A stretch of 64,000 nucleotides of DNA. Origin: Pigmentiphaga kullae (lineage in GTDB: Bacteria > Pseudomonadota > Gammaproteobacteria > Burkholderiales > Burkholderiaceae_B). The translations under genes and the position numbers were made by a program. The notes beneath the pieces are model-generated. The model was not told where the DNA came from and searched no databases. It was given only the letters and a program-made list of their open reading frames with translations. The stretch spans positions 620,001 to 684,000 of the forward strand of contig NZ_SGXC01000001.1 in NCBI RefSeq assembly GCF_004216695.1, given 5' to 3'. This document shows, piece by piece, positions 8,984 to 17,823 of the stretch; within the stretch, counting starts at the first letter, position 1; each line of letters starts with the position of its first letter.

Positions 8984-9289
8984 TCAACCGCAGCGTATCG
9001 CTGTCACGACTTCGCGCCGGTTGACCTCGACATTCACGCGGAACGGGTTGAACTCCATGGTGACGGCCTGCCCCGGGCGCAGCACACGCGCGCTGCCGGC
9101 GCCGGAGGCCTTGCGGGCCTCCTCGATCAGCACCGAACTGAGTTGCTGGCCGACCAGGGACTGGGCCGCCTCGGCCCGGCATTGTCCCTGCGGCGCTTGC
9201 GCTTCGGGCTGGGGGCCGGCGGCGGGCGCGGGGGCGGCGCAGCCGGCGGCAAGGACCAGCATGGCAACGGCAAAGGCGCTCCGGATCAT
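8984..9289 (-). CDS. Small lipoprotein, peptidase inhibitor I78-like (101 aa)
   Basis: A lipoprotein signal (MIRSAFAVAMLVLAAGCAA) is followed by a Pro/Ala-rich linker. A compact domain follows (residues about 37–100: AAQSLVGQQLSS … ARVLRPGQAVTMEFNPFRVNVEV) that matches the general outline of I78/potato-inhibitor-like domains common in Proteobacteria. A strong AAGGAG site precedes ATG 9289. These proteins are thought to sit in the periplasm or outer membrane; the target protease is unknown. It ends 19 bp from the AraC gene on the same side, and the two may be co-transcribed. Confidence 0.75.
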   Translation of the reverse strand: MIRSAFAVAMLVLAAGCAAPAPAAGPQPEAQAPQGQCRAEAAQSLVGQQLSSVLIEEARKASGAGSARVLRPGQAVTMEFNPFRVNVEVNRREVVTAIRCG

Positions 9290-9308
9290 GGGTTCTCCTT
9301 GTGGGGGA

Positions 9309-10076
9309 TCATCGATAGAACAGCGTGGGCGGCATTCCGAAATGCCGGCGGAACATCGCGGCGAAGGCGCTCTGGCTCTGGTAGCCGTGGTCGAGTGCGA
9401 CGTCGACCACTTTATCACCCCGCGCCAGGCGCTCCAGCGCGGCCAGCAGGCGCACCTGCTGGCGCCAATAGCCGAAGCGCATGCCCGTCTGCTGCTGGAA
9501 CAGGCGGTGCAGGGTGCGGGCCGACATGCCCGCGCCGCCGGCCCAGGCATCGACCGTGCGGCCGTCGTCCGGCGCCTCGATCAGCCGTTCGCACACCGCG
9601 CGCAGGCGCGGGTCGGACGGCAACGGCAAATGCAGCGGCAGCACCGGCAGCGCCCGCAGTTCGTGCAGCAGCAACTGCCTGAGACAACCCGCGCGCGACG
9701 CCGGCCCATCGCCCGGCGGCAGGTCGATGGCGGCCAGGATCAGTTCGCGCAGCAGCGGCGGAATGCCCAGCACGCAACTGCCCTGGGGTAGTTGCGCGCC
9801 GGCGTCGGCCGCGACGAACACGGTCCGCATCTTCACGTCGCCGCTCATGCGCACCTGGTGCGCGATCCCGGCCTCCAGCCACACGCCGCGCGTGGGCGGC
9901 ACCACCCAGCGGCCGCCCTGTGCGTCGATGCACATCACGCCTTCGATGGCGTAGAGCAACTGGCTGTAGGCATGGCTGTGGGGGGCGATCACATGCCCGT
10001 GGGGATAGTCCGCGGCGATGGCGGTGACGGGCACGCCGGCCCGGGCCATATCCCGCAGGTGGACATCGACATCCAT
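9309..10076 (-). CDS. AraC-family transcriptional regulator (255 aa)
   Basis: An N-terminal cupin-type sensing domain (HGHVIAPHSHAYSQLLYAIEGVM) is followed by the paired AraC helix-turn-helix region from about residue 160. The second HTH has the signature VVDVALDHGYQSQSAFAAMFRRHFGMPP. This cupin–AraC layout is typical of regulators that control a divergent exporter. Here the divergent gene is the EamA-type transporter at 10174, 97 bp away. I take that transporter as the likely target. The ligand is unknown. Confidence 0.9.
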   Translation of the reverse strand: MDVDVHLRDMARAGVPVTAIAADYPHGHVIAPHSHAYSQLLYAIEGVMCIDAQGGRWVVPPTRGVWLEAGIAHQVRMSGDVKMRTVFVAADAGAQLPQGSCVLGIPPLLRELILAAIDLPPGDGPASRAGCLRQLLLHELRALPVLPLHLPLPSDPRLRAVCERLIEAPDDGRTVDAWAGGAGMSARTLHRLFQQQTGMRFGYWRQQVRLLAALERLARGDKVVDVALDHGYQSQSAFAAMFRRHFGMPPTLFYR

Positions 10077-10173
10077 GGAATGTCACTTTTAAGATAACTA
10101 GCTTCATATTAGCGTGAGACAGCCGGCGAGGTAGCGCGGAGCATGAAGCTCCCCTCTTTCCGGAGCCTTTTCG

Positions 10174-11082
10174 ATGTCCCCCGCCGCGTATCTCTTCCCC
10201 TTCCTGGCCATCGTCTTCTGGGCCGGCAACGTAATCGTGTCCAAGATGGCGGCCTCCGCCATCTCGCCCACCGCCATCACGTTCTACCGGCTGGTGCTGG
10301 CCATCGCGCTGCTGAGTCCCTTTCTCGTGCGCCCGATCTGGCGCAACCGCGACGCCATCCGGCGCCACTGGTGGCAACTGGCCATGGGCGGCCTCTTGTC
10401 CATGGCCCTGTTCCAGGCCCTGTCCTACCGCGCCGCCGAAAGCACCACGGCCACCAACATGGCCATCGTCACGGCCCTGATCCCGCTGCTGACGGCCATC
10501 CTGAGCGCCGCCCTGCTGGGCGACGCCGTCACCCTGGGCATGGCGGTGGGCGGCGTGCTGTCGTTCGGCGGCATCCTGTACCTGGTCGGCCACGGCGACA
10601 TCGGCGCGGTGCTGGCGCAGGGCGCCCACCTGGGCGACGTGCTGATGCTGTTCGCCGCGCTGGCCTACTCGCTGTATGGCGTGCTGCTCAAGCGCTGGCG
10701 GATGGCCATCCCCGCCTGGCAGTCGACCTACATGCAGGCAGCCTTCGCGCTGGTGTTCATGTTCCCGCTGTTCCTGGCCCTGCCCGCGGGCACCGCCACG
10801 CTGGACGCGAAGACGGTGCCGCTGATCGCCTACGCCGGCATCTTCTCGTCCATCATCCTGACCTTCTTCTGGATACAGGGCGTGAAACTGCTGGGCCCCA
10901 ACCGCTGCGCGATCTTCATCAACCTGCTGCCGGTGCTGACCGCGGGCCTGGCCATCGCCCTGCTGGACGAGCCCATGCGCGCCTACCACGTGATCGGCGG
11001 CGGCATCAGCCTGGCCGGCGTGCTGATCGCGCAGACCGTGCAGCGGCCGCTGTTCGCGGTGCGGGCCTCGCTGGCGCGGTAA
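10174..11082 (+). CDS. DMT-superfamily (EamA) transporter (302 aa)
   Basis: The sequence is almost entirely hydrophobic, with about ten transmembrane helices in two EamA repeats. The first repeat opens FPFLAIVFWAGNVIVSKMAA and the second carries FAALAYSLYGVLLKRW. The family exports amino acids, nucleosides or other metabolites across the inner membrane. ATG 10174 follows a CCGGAG ribosome site. The divergent AraC/cupin regulator suggests substrate-inducible efflux. No substrate can be named. Confidence 0.9.
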   Translation: MSPAAYLFPFLAIVFWAGNVIVSKMAASAISPTAITFYRLVLAIALLSPFLVRPIWRNRDAIRRHWWQLAMGGLLSMALFQALSYRAAESTTATNMAIVTALIPLLTAILSAALLGDAVTLGMAVGGVLSFGGILYLVGHGDIGAVLAQGAHLGDVLMLFAALAYSLYGVLLKRWRMAIPAWQSTYMQAAFALVFMFPLFLALPAGTATLDAKTVPLIAYAGIFSSIILTFFWIQGVKLLGPNRCAIFINLLPVLTAGLAIALLDEPMRAYHVIGGGISLAGVLIAQTVQRPLFAVRASLAR

Positions 11083-11156
11083 GACATCGAAAACGAAAGC
11101 GGAATGAAAGCCGGCGGCAGTCATGATCCCCTGCAAATCAACCATCAGGAGACAAC

Positions 11157-12149
11157 ATGAATGCCGCCATGCCTCGCCGCTCACTGCTCAAGCTCGGACT
11201 GACACTGCCGGTCGCCGGCCTGGCTCCCCGGATGGGGCGGGCCCAGGACGACGCCTGGCCCACCCGCTCCGTCCGCTTCGTCGTTCCCTTTGCTCCCGGA
11301 GGAAGCTCCGAAATCGTGGCCCGCTCCTGCGCCATGGAACTGAGCCGCCTTCTGGGGCAGAACATCTTCGTCGACAACAAGCCGGGCGCCTCCGGCAACA
11401 TCGCCATGGCCGAGGTTGCGCGGGCCGAAGACCAGCACACGCTGATCCTCGGACACATCGGCACACTGGCCGTCAACCCTTACATCTACGACAAGCTCCC
11501 ATACGATCCGGTCAAGGACTTCAAGGCCGTGTCCCTGCTCGCCAAGGTTCCCAGCCTTTACGTCGTCAACCCGAACGTACCGGCCAGGAACCTGCAGGAA
11601 TTCCTGGCGCTGCTGCGCGCCAATCCCGGCAAGCTCAACTACGGCTCGGCCGGCAACGGCAGCGCGGGCCACCTGGCGTTCGAATACCTGAAGATGGCCA
11701 GCAAGACCTTCATCGTCCATGTCCCCTACCGAGGCACCGGCCCCCAGTTGACCGATCTCATGGCGGGGCGGCTGGACGCGGCGGCGGTGGGCGCGCCCGC
11801 CATCCTGCAATACATCAAGAGCGGCAAGGTGCGCTGCATCGCCACGGGCACGCCGCAACGCATTCCGCAACTGCCCGACGTCCCCACCGTCGCGGAACAG
11901 GGCTTCCCCGGCTTCGAGATGACGCAATGGTACGGCTTGCTTGCGCCCGCCAACCTCCAGCCGGCGCATCTCGATAAACTGGCCAGGTCCGCCGCCCAGG
12001 CCGTACGTGCGCCGGATGCCCTGGCCCGCCTGAATGCAGACGCCGCCATCGCCGTGGGCGATACGCCCGCGGAATTCGCCCGGTTCATCGACGTCGAGCA
12101 GGCTCGCTGGAAGGCGGTCGTCAATACGGCAAGGATCAAGCCGGACTGA
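11157..12149 (+). CDS. Bug/TctC-family periplasmic receptor (330 aa)
   Basis: The signal region MPRRSLLKLGLTLPVAGLAP contains a twin-arginine-like pair, and the mature part opens with WPTRSVRFVVPFAPGGSSE. The family core is intact: VDNKPGASGNIAMAEVAR, LNYGSAGNGSAGHLAFEY and VPYRGTGPQLTDLMAGRLDAA. A strong AGGAG lies 8 bp before ATG 11157. It lies 75 bp after the EamA gene on the same strand and could be read through from it, or be independent. It is convergent with a second Bug gene that ends at 12160. No TctAB partner is present. Confidence 0.9.
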   Translation: MNAAMPRRSLLKLGLTLPVAGLAPRMGRAQDDAWPTRSVRFVVPFAPGGSSEIVARSCAMELSRLLGQNIFVDNKPGASGNIAMAEVARAEDQHTLILGHIGTLAVNPYIYDKLPYDPVKDFKAVSLLAKVPSLYVVNPNVPARNLQEFLALLRANPGKLNYGSAGNGSAGHLAFEYLKMASKTFIVHVPYRGTGPQLTDLMAGRLDAAAVGAPAILQYIKSGKVRCIATGTPQRIPQLPDVPTVAEQGFPGFEMTQWYGLLAPANLQPAHLDKLARSAAQAVRAPDALARLNADAAIAVGDTPAEFARFIDVEQARWKAVVNTARIKPD

Positions 12150-12159
12150 CGACGCGCAC

Positions 12160-13179
12160 TCAGAGCAATTGGTACTGCCTGGCCAGCGTCCGATAGGCCT
12201 CGACCTGGCGGGTGACATACCGGGTGAGGTCGCGCCCCCCCAGGAAGTACGGCTGCATGCCGTTCTCGTTCATCAGCTCACGATAATCGGCGGACGCGGC
12301 CACCTTTTCGAACAGGGACACCCAGGCGTCGTAGGCCGCGTCGTCGACCCGAGGGCCGACATAGAACCCCCTCGCCACGGGCCAGACGATGTCGAAGCCT
12401 TGTTCCCGCGCTGTCGGCACCGAAGCCAGCAGCCCCGGCAGCCGCTCTTCGGAAAACGAGGCCACGACGCGTACCGCCGCGCCTTGCTTCAGATGCATGG
12501 TCAGCTCCGATGCATCTCCCGGCATGACATGCACGTAGCCGCGCTCGAGCGCGGCCACCGCATCGCCGCCCCCTTCGAAGGCGACATAACGCAACAACTT
12601 GAAATCGTATTGAGCCGCCCTCGCGATCTCGGCGGACTTGATCCAGTCCTGGCTGCCGATGGTGCCTCCCGCGCCGAACACGATCTCCATGGGACGGGCA
12701 CGGACTGCGGCGACCAGATCCTTGAAATTGCGGATGGGTGAATCCCTGTGGACCGCGACCACCCCGAAGTCCATGGCCAGCGATGCCACCCATCGGACAC
12801 TGTCCTCCGCGTAGGGACCGAATTTGCGCTGGGCGATGTTCAACAGCGACCCGCCGGAAAACGCGATCAGTTGCTCGGCGCGATCGCTGCTGCGCATGAT
12901 CGTCTGCTTGTAGACGATGGCCCCGATACCCCCTGGCACGTAGCGTATCTTCACCGGGCTGCCCAACGCTCCGGATCGATCGAGCAAGGACTTCGCCACC
13001 TTGCAGGTCAGGTCGAAACCGCCCCCCGCCTTGGCCGGCACGATGCATTCGGCCGTGGATGGTCCGGGACGGGACGTGGCCCGCAGCGCTGCGGGCAGTT
13101 GGGCGCCCAGTGCCACGGCCGCGGCACGGGCAAGCAAGCGACGTCTTGGCGCATCGACATCAGGCGGCAGGATTCTCAT
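12160..13179 (-). CDS. Divergent TctC-like periplasmic receptor linked to a two-component system (339 aa)
   Basis: The N-terminus has twin arginines (DAPRRRLLARAAAVALGAQ) and then a TctC fold starting ECIVPAKAGGGFDLTCKVAKSLL. It differs from the usual Bug group: PAKAGGGFDLT replaces VPFPPGG, and a 'YVPGGIGAI' segment replaces 'ENRPGA', as in the TctC branch that works with TctDE sensors. It overlaps the histidine-kinase gene by 20 bp and is the last gene of a leftward RR–HK–receptor operon. I infer that it presents its ligand to the kinase's periplasmic domain or to an unlinked TctAB pump. Confidence 0.85.
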   Translation of the reverse strand: MRILPPDVDAPRRRLLARAAAVALGAQLPAALRATSRPGPSTAECIVPAKAGGGFDLTCKVAKSLLDRSGALGSPVKIRYVPGGIGAIVYKQTIMRSSDRAEQLIAFSGGSLLNIAQRKFGPYAEDSVRWVASLAMDFGVVAVHRDSPIRNFKDLVAAVRARPMEIVFGAGGTIGSQDWIKSAEIARAAQYDFKLLRYVAFEGGGDAVAALERGYVHVMPGDASELTMHLKQGAAVRVVASFSEERLPGLLASVPTAREQGFDIVWPVARGFYVGPRVDDAAYDAWVSLFEKVAASADYRELMNENGMQPYFLGGRDLTRYVTRQVEAYRTLARQYQLL

Positions 13180-14590
13180 TTGCGCGAGCCTCCGGATTGG
13201 AAATGGAACTGGCGGGCCAGCGCAGGATGGCTGTCAAACCCGTCCGGCCTGGTTCGGATATCAACGACAAGATGCCATGGTGCCGGTCGGCCACCGCGCG
13301 GACAATCGCCAGGCCCAGGCCGGCCCCGTCGCTGCGCCTGCCGCGGATGAAGCGTTGGCCGGCGCTCTGCGCGATCTCGGCGGGCATGCCCGGACCTGCG
13401 TCGCTGACTTCCATCCAGCAATGGCGATCGTCCGCTCCGGCGCTCAAGGTCACCACCGCACCGCCGGGCGTATGGCGGATCGCGTTGTCCGCGAGATTGA
13501 AGACCGCTTCGCGCAGCAAGGTGTAGTCGCCCAGGACCTCGACCGTGGTTTCCGTACCGATCCCGAAATCGATGTTTCGCGCGCGCGCCAGGGGCACCAG
13601 GCGCAACGCCACCTCTCGCAGCAGTTGCAGCGCATCGAAAGACTCCAGACTCAGCGCTGCCGTATCGCTGCGAGCCAGCGCGAGCAGCTGGTTGGTCGAA
13701 TGCGTGGCCTGATCGACCTGTCTGGCCAGTGCATCGAGCGTCTCGCGGACCTGCACCGGATCCTTGGTCAGGCGTGCGTAGTCGAGCTGTGTCCGCAGCG
13801 TGGCCAGCGGCGTTCGCAACTGGTGGGAGGCATCGTCCACGAACATGCGCTGCTGCTCCAGAATCCGCTGCGAACGAAACAGGAGGTGGTTGATGGCGGC
13901 AACCAGCACCGACACGTCGGCCGGAAGACGGCACATGTTGAGCGGCGCAAGATTCGATGCCGGACGCGCCCGGATGTGCTCCGCCAGATCGGACACCGGC
14001 CGGGTGGCCAGATGCGTGATGAAGACCAGCGACAGCGCGACCGCCACCAGCACGCCAAGATCGCGCATCACCGCCCTCATCATCAAATGGCGCGTGAAGG
14101 CATCGCGCGAGGCGGTGTTCTCGGCGACCTGGATGATCACGTAGGGATTGTCGCTGTCCACCACGGGATCGGCCAGCTTGCGCATGTACGCGCCCAGCCG
14201 CAGCGATTGGCCGAAATACATCGCATCGTAGAAAACCGGCGCATCCGGCTCCAGCACTGTGTCGGGCATGGGCAGGTCGGGGCTCCCGATCTCCACCAAT
14301 CCGTCTCCCGTCGCCACCCTGAAATACACGTCCCCGCTCGCGGTCAGCTCGAAGAACTCGAACAACCGGTAGGGCAACTCGATGGACAAACCTCCCGATG
14401 CCGTCGAGATATTGGCATCCAGCGATCGCAAGGCGCCCACGACGGACCTGTCGTACGCGGCATTGGCCGCGTCGACCGACGAATATCGCGTCGCGAGCAG
14501 CTCGATGCCGACGATGACCAGCACGGTCGGCAGCAGCAGGGCAAGTAGTTGAGCCCGCAGGCTCCAGCGTCTAAACCGGCTCCAGTACAT
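13160..14590 (-). CDS. tctE: TctE-like sensor histidine kinase (476 aa)
   Basis: This is an inner-membrane kinase. It has transmembrane segment 1 at about residues 11–32, a periplasmic domain of about 125 residues, a second membrane segment near 157–176 and a HAMP-like linker. The HisKA H-box is DDASHQLRTPLATLRTQL, and the ATPase has an N-box (NLADNAIRHTPGG) and G-box (GAGLGLAIVRAV). ATG 14590 overlaps the end of the response-regulator gene by 20 bp, as usual for coupled pairs. The domain order and receptor neighbour match the TctDE group that senses tricarboxylates. The actual ligand is unknown. Confidence 0.88.
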   Translation of the reverse strand: MYWSRFRRWSLRAQLLALLLPTVLVIVGIELLATRYSSVDAANAAYDRSVVGALRSLDANISTASGGLSIELPYRLFEFFELTASGDVYFRVATGDGLVEIGSPDLPMPDTVLEPDAPVFYDAMYFGQSLRLGAYMRKLADPVVDSDNPYVIIQVAENTASRDAFTRHLMMRAVMRDLGVLVAVALSLVFITHLATRPVSDLAEHIRARPASNLAPLNMCRLPADVSVLVAAINHLLFRSQRILEQQRMFVDDASHQLRTPLATLRTQLDYARLTKDPVQVRETLDALARQVDQATHSTNQLLALARSDTAALSLESFDALQLLREVALRLVPLARARNIDFGIGTETTVEVLGDYTLLREAVFNLADNAIRHTPGGAVVTLSAGADDRHCWMEVSDAGPGMPAEIAQSAGQRFIRGRRSDGAGLGLAIVRAVADRHHGILSLISEPGRTGLTAILRWPASSISNPEARANENPAA

Positions 14591-15236
14591 AACCCAGTCC
14601 GCGCATGGTGACGATGCGAACGCCCGTTCCTTCCAGCCGTTTGCGCAAGCGGTGCACGACGACCTCGACGATCTCCGGCAAGAGCTCATCGCCATCCTGG
14701 AATGCCTTGGACAGGATTTCATGCTTGCTGAGCGGTTGTCCGCTCTTGACTATCAGTGCCCGCAGCACGGCGTACTCCCTCGGTGGCAAGGCAAGCGGAG
14801 CGCCATTCACCGAAAAGTGCTTGGTCACCGAATCCAGCAACAAAGGACCACAGGCGAACCGGGGAAACTCGATGCCCCGGGAACGCCTGACGAGCGCGGT
14901 CAGGCGCGCCGCCAGCTCCTCCAGCGCAAAGGGTTTGATCAGGAAATCGTCGGCGCCTTCGTTCAGCGTCTTGACCTTCTCGCTCAAGGAATCCCGCGCC
15001 GTCAGCACCAGGACAGGAATGCGATGGTCCGCCGCGCGCAATCGCAGCAGCGTCGCATGGCCATCGATGCCGGGCAGCCCCAGGTCGAGAATCAGCGCAT
15101 CGTAGTCCTCCTGGTCGAGCGCTCGCCCGACCTGGCGGCCGTCGTCGACCCAGTCGACGTAGTAGGCAAGTTCCCGAAGGGCTTTGGTGATCCACTCCCC
15201 AAGCTCGCGGGTGTCCTCGGCAAGCAGGATGCGCAT
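14571..15236 (-). CDS. tctD: TctD-like OmpR-family response regulator (221 aa)
   Basis: The receiver domain has the acidic pocket (AED at 6–8), the phosphoryl acceptor Asp51 in ILDLGLPGIDG and the conserved Lys in FLIKPFALEEL. A winged-helix DNA-binding domain follows (residues about 125–220, ending VRIVTMRGLGYVLEPV). It heads the leftward operon with the kinase and receptor, and is divergent from the MBL lipoprotein gene. Two mirrored CTTTCA repeats in the shared promoter (15334–15394) are good candidates for its binding sites. Confidence 0.9.
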   Translation of the reverse strand: MRILLAEDTRELGEWITKALRELAYYVDWVDDGRQVGRALDQEDYDALILDLGLPGIDGHATLLRLRAADHRIPVLVLTARDSLSEKVKTLNEGADDFLIKPFALEELAARLTALVRRSRGIEFPRFACGPLLLDSVTKHFSVNGAPLALPPREYAVLRALIVKSGQPLSKHEILSKAFQDGDELLPEIVEVVVHRLRKRLEGTGVRIVTMRGLGYVLEPV

Positions 15237-15333
15237 TGGCGGTTCGTCTCCGTTTTTTTTCCCGGACAGCAGCGAAGGGATCGCCGCGTCCGGACAGGCT
15301 CGTCCGGCCCGAGCCTACAGTACGCCGCCCACC

Positions 15334-15394
15334 CTTTCAAAATGCTTTCATCGCACCGGACCTCGAGTTTGCCTGAATGAAAGCACTCTGAAAG
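15334..15394. promoter_or_regulatory. Mirrored pair of CTTTCA-N5-CTTTCA direct repeats, probable TctD sites
   Basis: CTTTCAAAATGCTTTCAT lies at 15334–15351 and ATGAAAGCACTCTGAAAG at 15377–15394. The second is an inverted copy of the first with 16 of 18 bases identical. Each copy is a direct repeat with 11-bp spacing, the usual form for OmpR-type dimers. One copy faces each of the two divergent operons. Confidence 0.65.
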
Positions 15395-15467
15395 GCGCGG
15401 TTCGATATCTTGTCCCCGCGCCGTTGGTTGCTTCCAGGGCCGCAGAAGAAAAACCCGATGAGGAGAC

Positions 15468-16610
15468 ATGATGAAGAAGACCTATATCGCCCTTGCCGTC
15501 GCCGCCATGGTCGGCGCACTCACCCTCGCCGCGTGCGGCGGCGACGGCGCGGTCCAGCAGGGCAACCCCGTCGATCCACCGCCGACCGATCCGTTGGCGA
15601 ATGCTCCCAGCGCCATACGCACGACCTGGTTCGGCATCAGCAATTGGCACTACCAGATCGGAGACGTCGGCTTCATTCTCGACGGCGAAGTGGTCAATTC
15701 CGGACGAACGCCCAACCCCGCTGCGGTAAGCAAGGCCTTGAGCGCGCTGGAGAAAAAAGGGACGGTCGATTTTCTGCTCGTCGGCCACGAACATAGCGAC
15801 CATGCCCGCCAGATTCCCGAGTACGCGAAGCAGACCGGCAAGCATATCTATGCACCGCAAGCGGTATGCGACGCCGTCGCCGCCTATGGCAACCCCGCGT
15901 CCCAATGCACGACCCTGGACGGCGGCGAAACCTTCAAGATCAACGATTTCGTGGCCATCCGGGTCGTCCGCTGGCTGCACAGCCTGGATTGCGGACAGGC
16001 CGGCAACGGCACCGCCGGCGTCGAGACCTTCGGCTTCCTGATCACGGCACGGACCAAAGGCGGTCCCCTCAGTATCTATGCCTCGGACAGCGGCGCGGGG
16101 GGCGTCGACCTGTTCATTCCCCGCGTCAAGAACAAGGGTACCGCGCAGGAAAAGGTCTACGGTTCACCGTTCACCAATCTGCAGCAGGCCGTCAACGACG
16201 CCGGCATCGAAAACATCGACCTCTGGCAGGGGGGTCCGGAGTCCCGTGTCGTCAACCAGGCGCGCGTGCTGATGCCGGCCTTCGGCATCAAGTACTTCCA
16301 GCCTCACCACCTCGGCACCCGGGCAACGCTCGTGGACGGCGTGCAGGTCGGCTTCAGCCTGGAGTACGGACTGCACTTCCCCTATCTGCCGTCGGAAGTG
16401 CCGCTGCTGACCGACTTCATGAAGAGCACGGGGACCCGGCCCTTCAATCCGGAAAACTATTTCGACGCCTGGGTGCTCGACAAGGACGGCTTCCGGGTCG
16501 ATGACAACGCGCAGGTCAAGGCGGTCTACGGCCTGCCCGCGACCGGACCGGGCCCCGGCAAGCAAGGCCCCAATCCGCGCTCCGGCCAGTTGGAATGCCC
16601 CGGGGACTGA
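15468..16610 (+). CDS. Lipid-anchored MBL-fold hydrolase (380 aa)
   Basis: The lipoprotein signal MMKKTYIALAVAAMVGALTLAACGG is followed by a linker and a metallo-beta-lactamase domain. Its metal site reads GHEHSDHARQ (H-x-H-x-D-H), with later histidines at VRWLHSLDCG, ASDSG and FQPHHLG. The protein is probably attached to the outer membrane facing the periplasm. AGGAG precedes the adjacent ATG codons 15468 and 15471. It is divergent from the tctDE–receptor operon and shares its mirrored repeats, so it is probably a target of that system. The substrate is unknown; a lactone or ester is possible. Confidence 0.82.
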   Translation: MMKKTYIALAVAAMVGALTLAACGGDGAVQQGNPVDPPPTDPLANAPSAIRTTWFGISNWHYQIGDVGFILDGEVVNSGRTPNPAAVSKALSALEKKGTVDFLLVGHEHSDHARQIPEYAKQTGKHIYAPQAVCDAVAAYGNPASQCTTLDGGETFKINDFVAIRVVRWLHSLDCGQAGNGTAGVETFGFLITARTKGGPLSIYASDSGAGGVDLFIPRVKNKGTAQEKVYGSPFTNLQQAVNDAGIENIDLWQGGPESRVVNQARVLMPAFGIKYFQPHHLGTRATLVDGVQVGFSLEYGLHFPYLPSEVPLLTDFMKSTGTRPFNPENYFDAWVLDKDGFRVDDNAQVKAVYGLPATGPGPGKQGPNPRSGQLECPGD

Positions 16611-16631
16611 CCGCCGGCCGCGTGCCGGACC

Positions 16632-17795
16632 TTACTCCCGGGCCCGCACCAGCCGCAGCAACGTGATTTCCGACGGCACGCCGAAGCGCATGGGAGGCCC
16701 CCAGTAGCCCGTGCCGCGGTTCACGTACACCCACATGCCGTCCTGGCGATGCAGCCCCGCCACGAACGGCTGTTGCAGCGGCACGAAGAAATTCCAGGGC
16801 AGGAACTGCCCGCCGTGGGTATGGCCCGACAACTGGAGGTCGAAGCCCGCGGCGGCCGCCGCCGCCGCACTGCGCGGCTGGTGGGCCAGCATTACGCGGG
16901 CGCCGGCGCCGGCCGGCGCGCCGGCCATCGCGCGCTGCGGATCGCTGCGGTGCGCCGGATCGAACTGGTGGGCGCTGTAGTCGGTGATGCCGGCCACCAC
17001 CAGTTCCTGGCCCGCGTGGCGTACTACCTCGTGCTCGTTCAGCAACACCCGCATGCCCATGTCGCGCAGCGCATCGACCCAGGCGTGCGCGCCGGAGTAG
17101 TACTCATGGTTGCCCGTTACGAAGAAAGTCCCGTGGCGCGACATCAGCTCCATCAAGGGCCGAGCGTGCGCCACGAGATCGGCCACGCTGCCGTCGACCA
17201 GATCGCCGGTGACCGCCACCATGTCGGGCCGCAGCCCGTTCACCGCATCGACGATGCGCCGCACGTAGGGCGCGCGGATGGTGGGCCCGACATGGATGTC
17301 GCTGATCTGCGCGATGGTGAATCCGTCCAACCCGGCGGGCAGCCCGCGCAGCGGGATGTCGACGCGCACCACGCGCGCCACGCGGCGGGCGCCGACGAAG
17401 CCCGCCACCGACATCAGCAGCGAGGCCACGACCACGAACAGGGCTGACGGCAACGCCAGCACCGCGTGTCCGCCTCCGGTCCCGAACCACGCCAGCGCGG
17501 ACGCGCCAGCCAGCACGAGGTCTCTCAGCAGCGTCAGCACGAACAGCGACGAGAACAGGCCCATGCACAGCAGCCCCAGCCAGATCGCGCCCAGCAGCAG
17601 GCGGCCGGCCGAGCGCCGCCGCGCGAGCATGCTGGTGGGGATCAGGACGGCGGAAGCCGCCAGCACGACGGACAGCGCCGACGCCAGGCCCGGCACGGCG
17701 CCCAGGTCGGGAACGAGGCGCAGCCACACGTAGGCATGCACCAGGCCGATCAGGCCGAAGAAGTAGAACCTGTGCAGGGCGCGCCGCTGGCTCAT
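16632..17795 (-). CDS. Membrane-anchored metallophosphoesterase, YkuE-like (387 aa)
   Basis: The first 145 residues hold about four transmembrane helices. A calcineurin-type phosphoesterase domain follows with all its blocks: QISDIHVGP, TGDLVDGS, GNHEYYSG, and the C-terminal LSGHTHGGQ. ATG 17795 (MSQRRALHRFYFF) is chosen; the upstream in-frame extension to 17924 is arginine-rich and unlike the family. Relatives act on envelope phosphodiesters such as UDP-diacylglucosamine-type lipids. The substrate here is not known. It lies 28 bp downstream of metW on the same strand, possibly in the same transcript. Confidence 0.85.
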   Translation of the reverse strand: MSQRRALHRFYFFGLIGLVHAYVWLRLVPDLGAVPGLASALSVVLAASAVLIPTSMLARRRSAGRLLLGAIWLGLLCMGLFSSLFVLTLLRDLVLAGASALAWFGTGGGHAVLALPSALFVVVASLLMSVAGFVGARRVARVVRVDIPLRGLPAGLDGFTIAQISDIHVGPTIRAPYVRRIVDAVNGLRPDMVAVTGDLVDGSVADLVAHARPLMELMSRHGTFFVTGNHEYYSGAHAWVDALRDMGMRVLLNEHEVVRHAGQELVVAGITDYSAHQFDPAHRSDPQRAMAGAPAGAGARVMLAHQPRSAAAAAAAGFDLQLSGHTHGGQFLPWNFFVPLQQPFVAGLHRQDGMWVYVNRGTGYWGPPMRFGVPSEITLLRLVRARE

Positions 17796-17823
17796 GCCAC
17801 TTGCCGGACGTGCCCGCCGGGGG

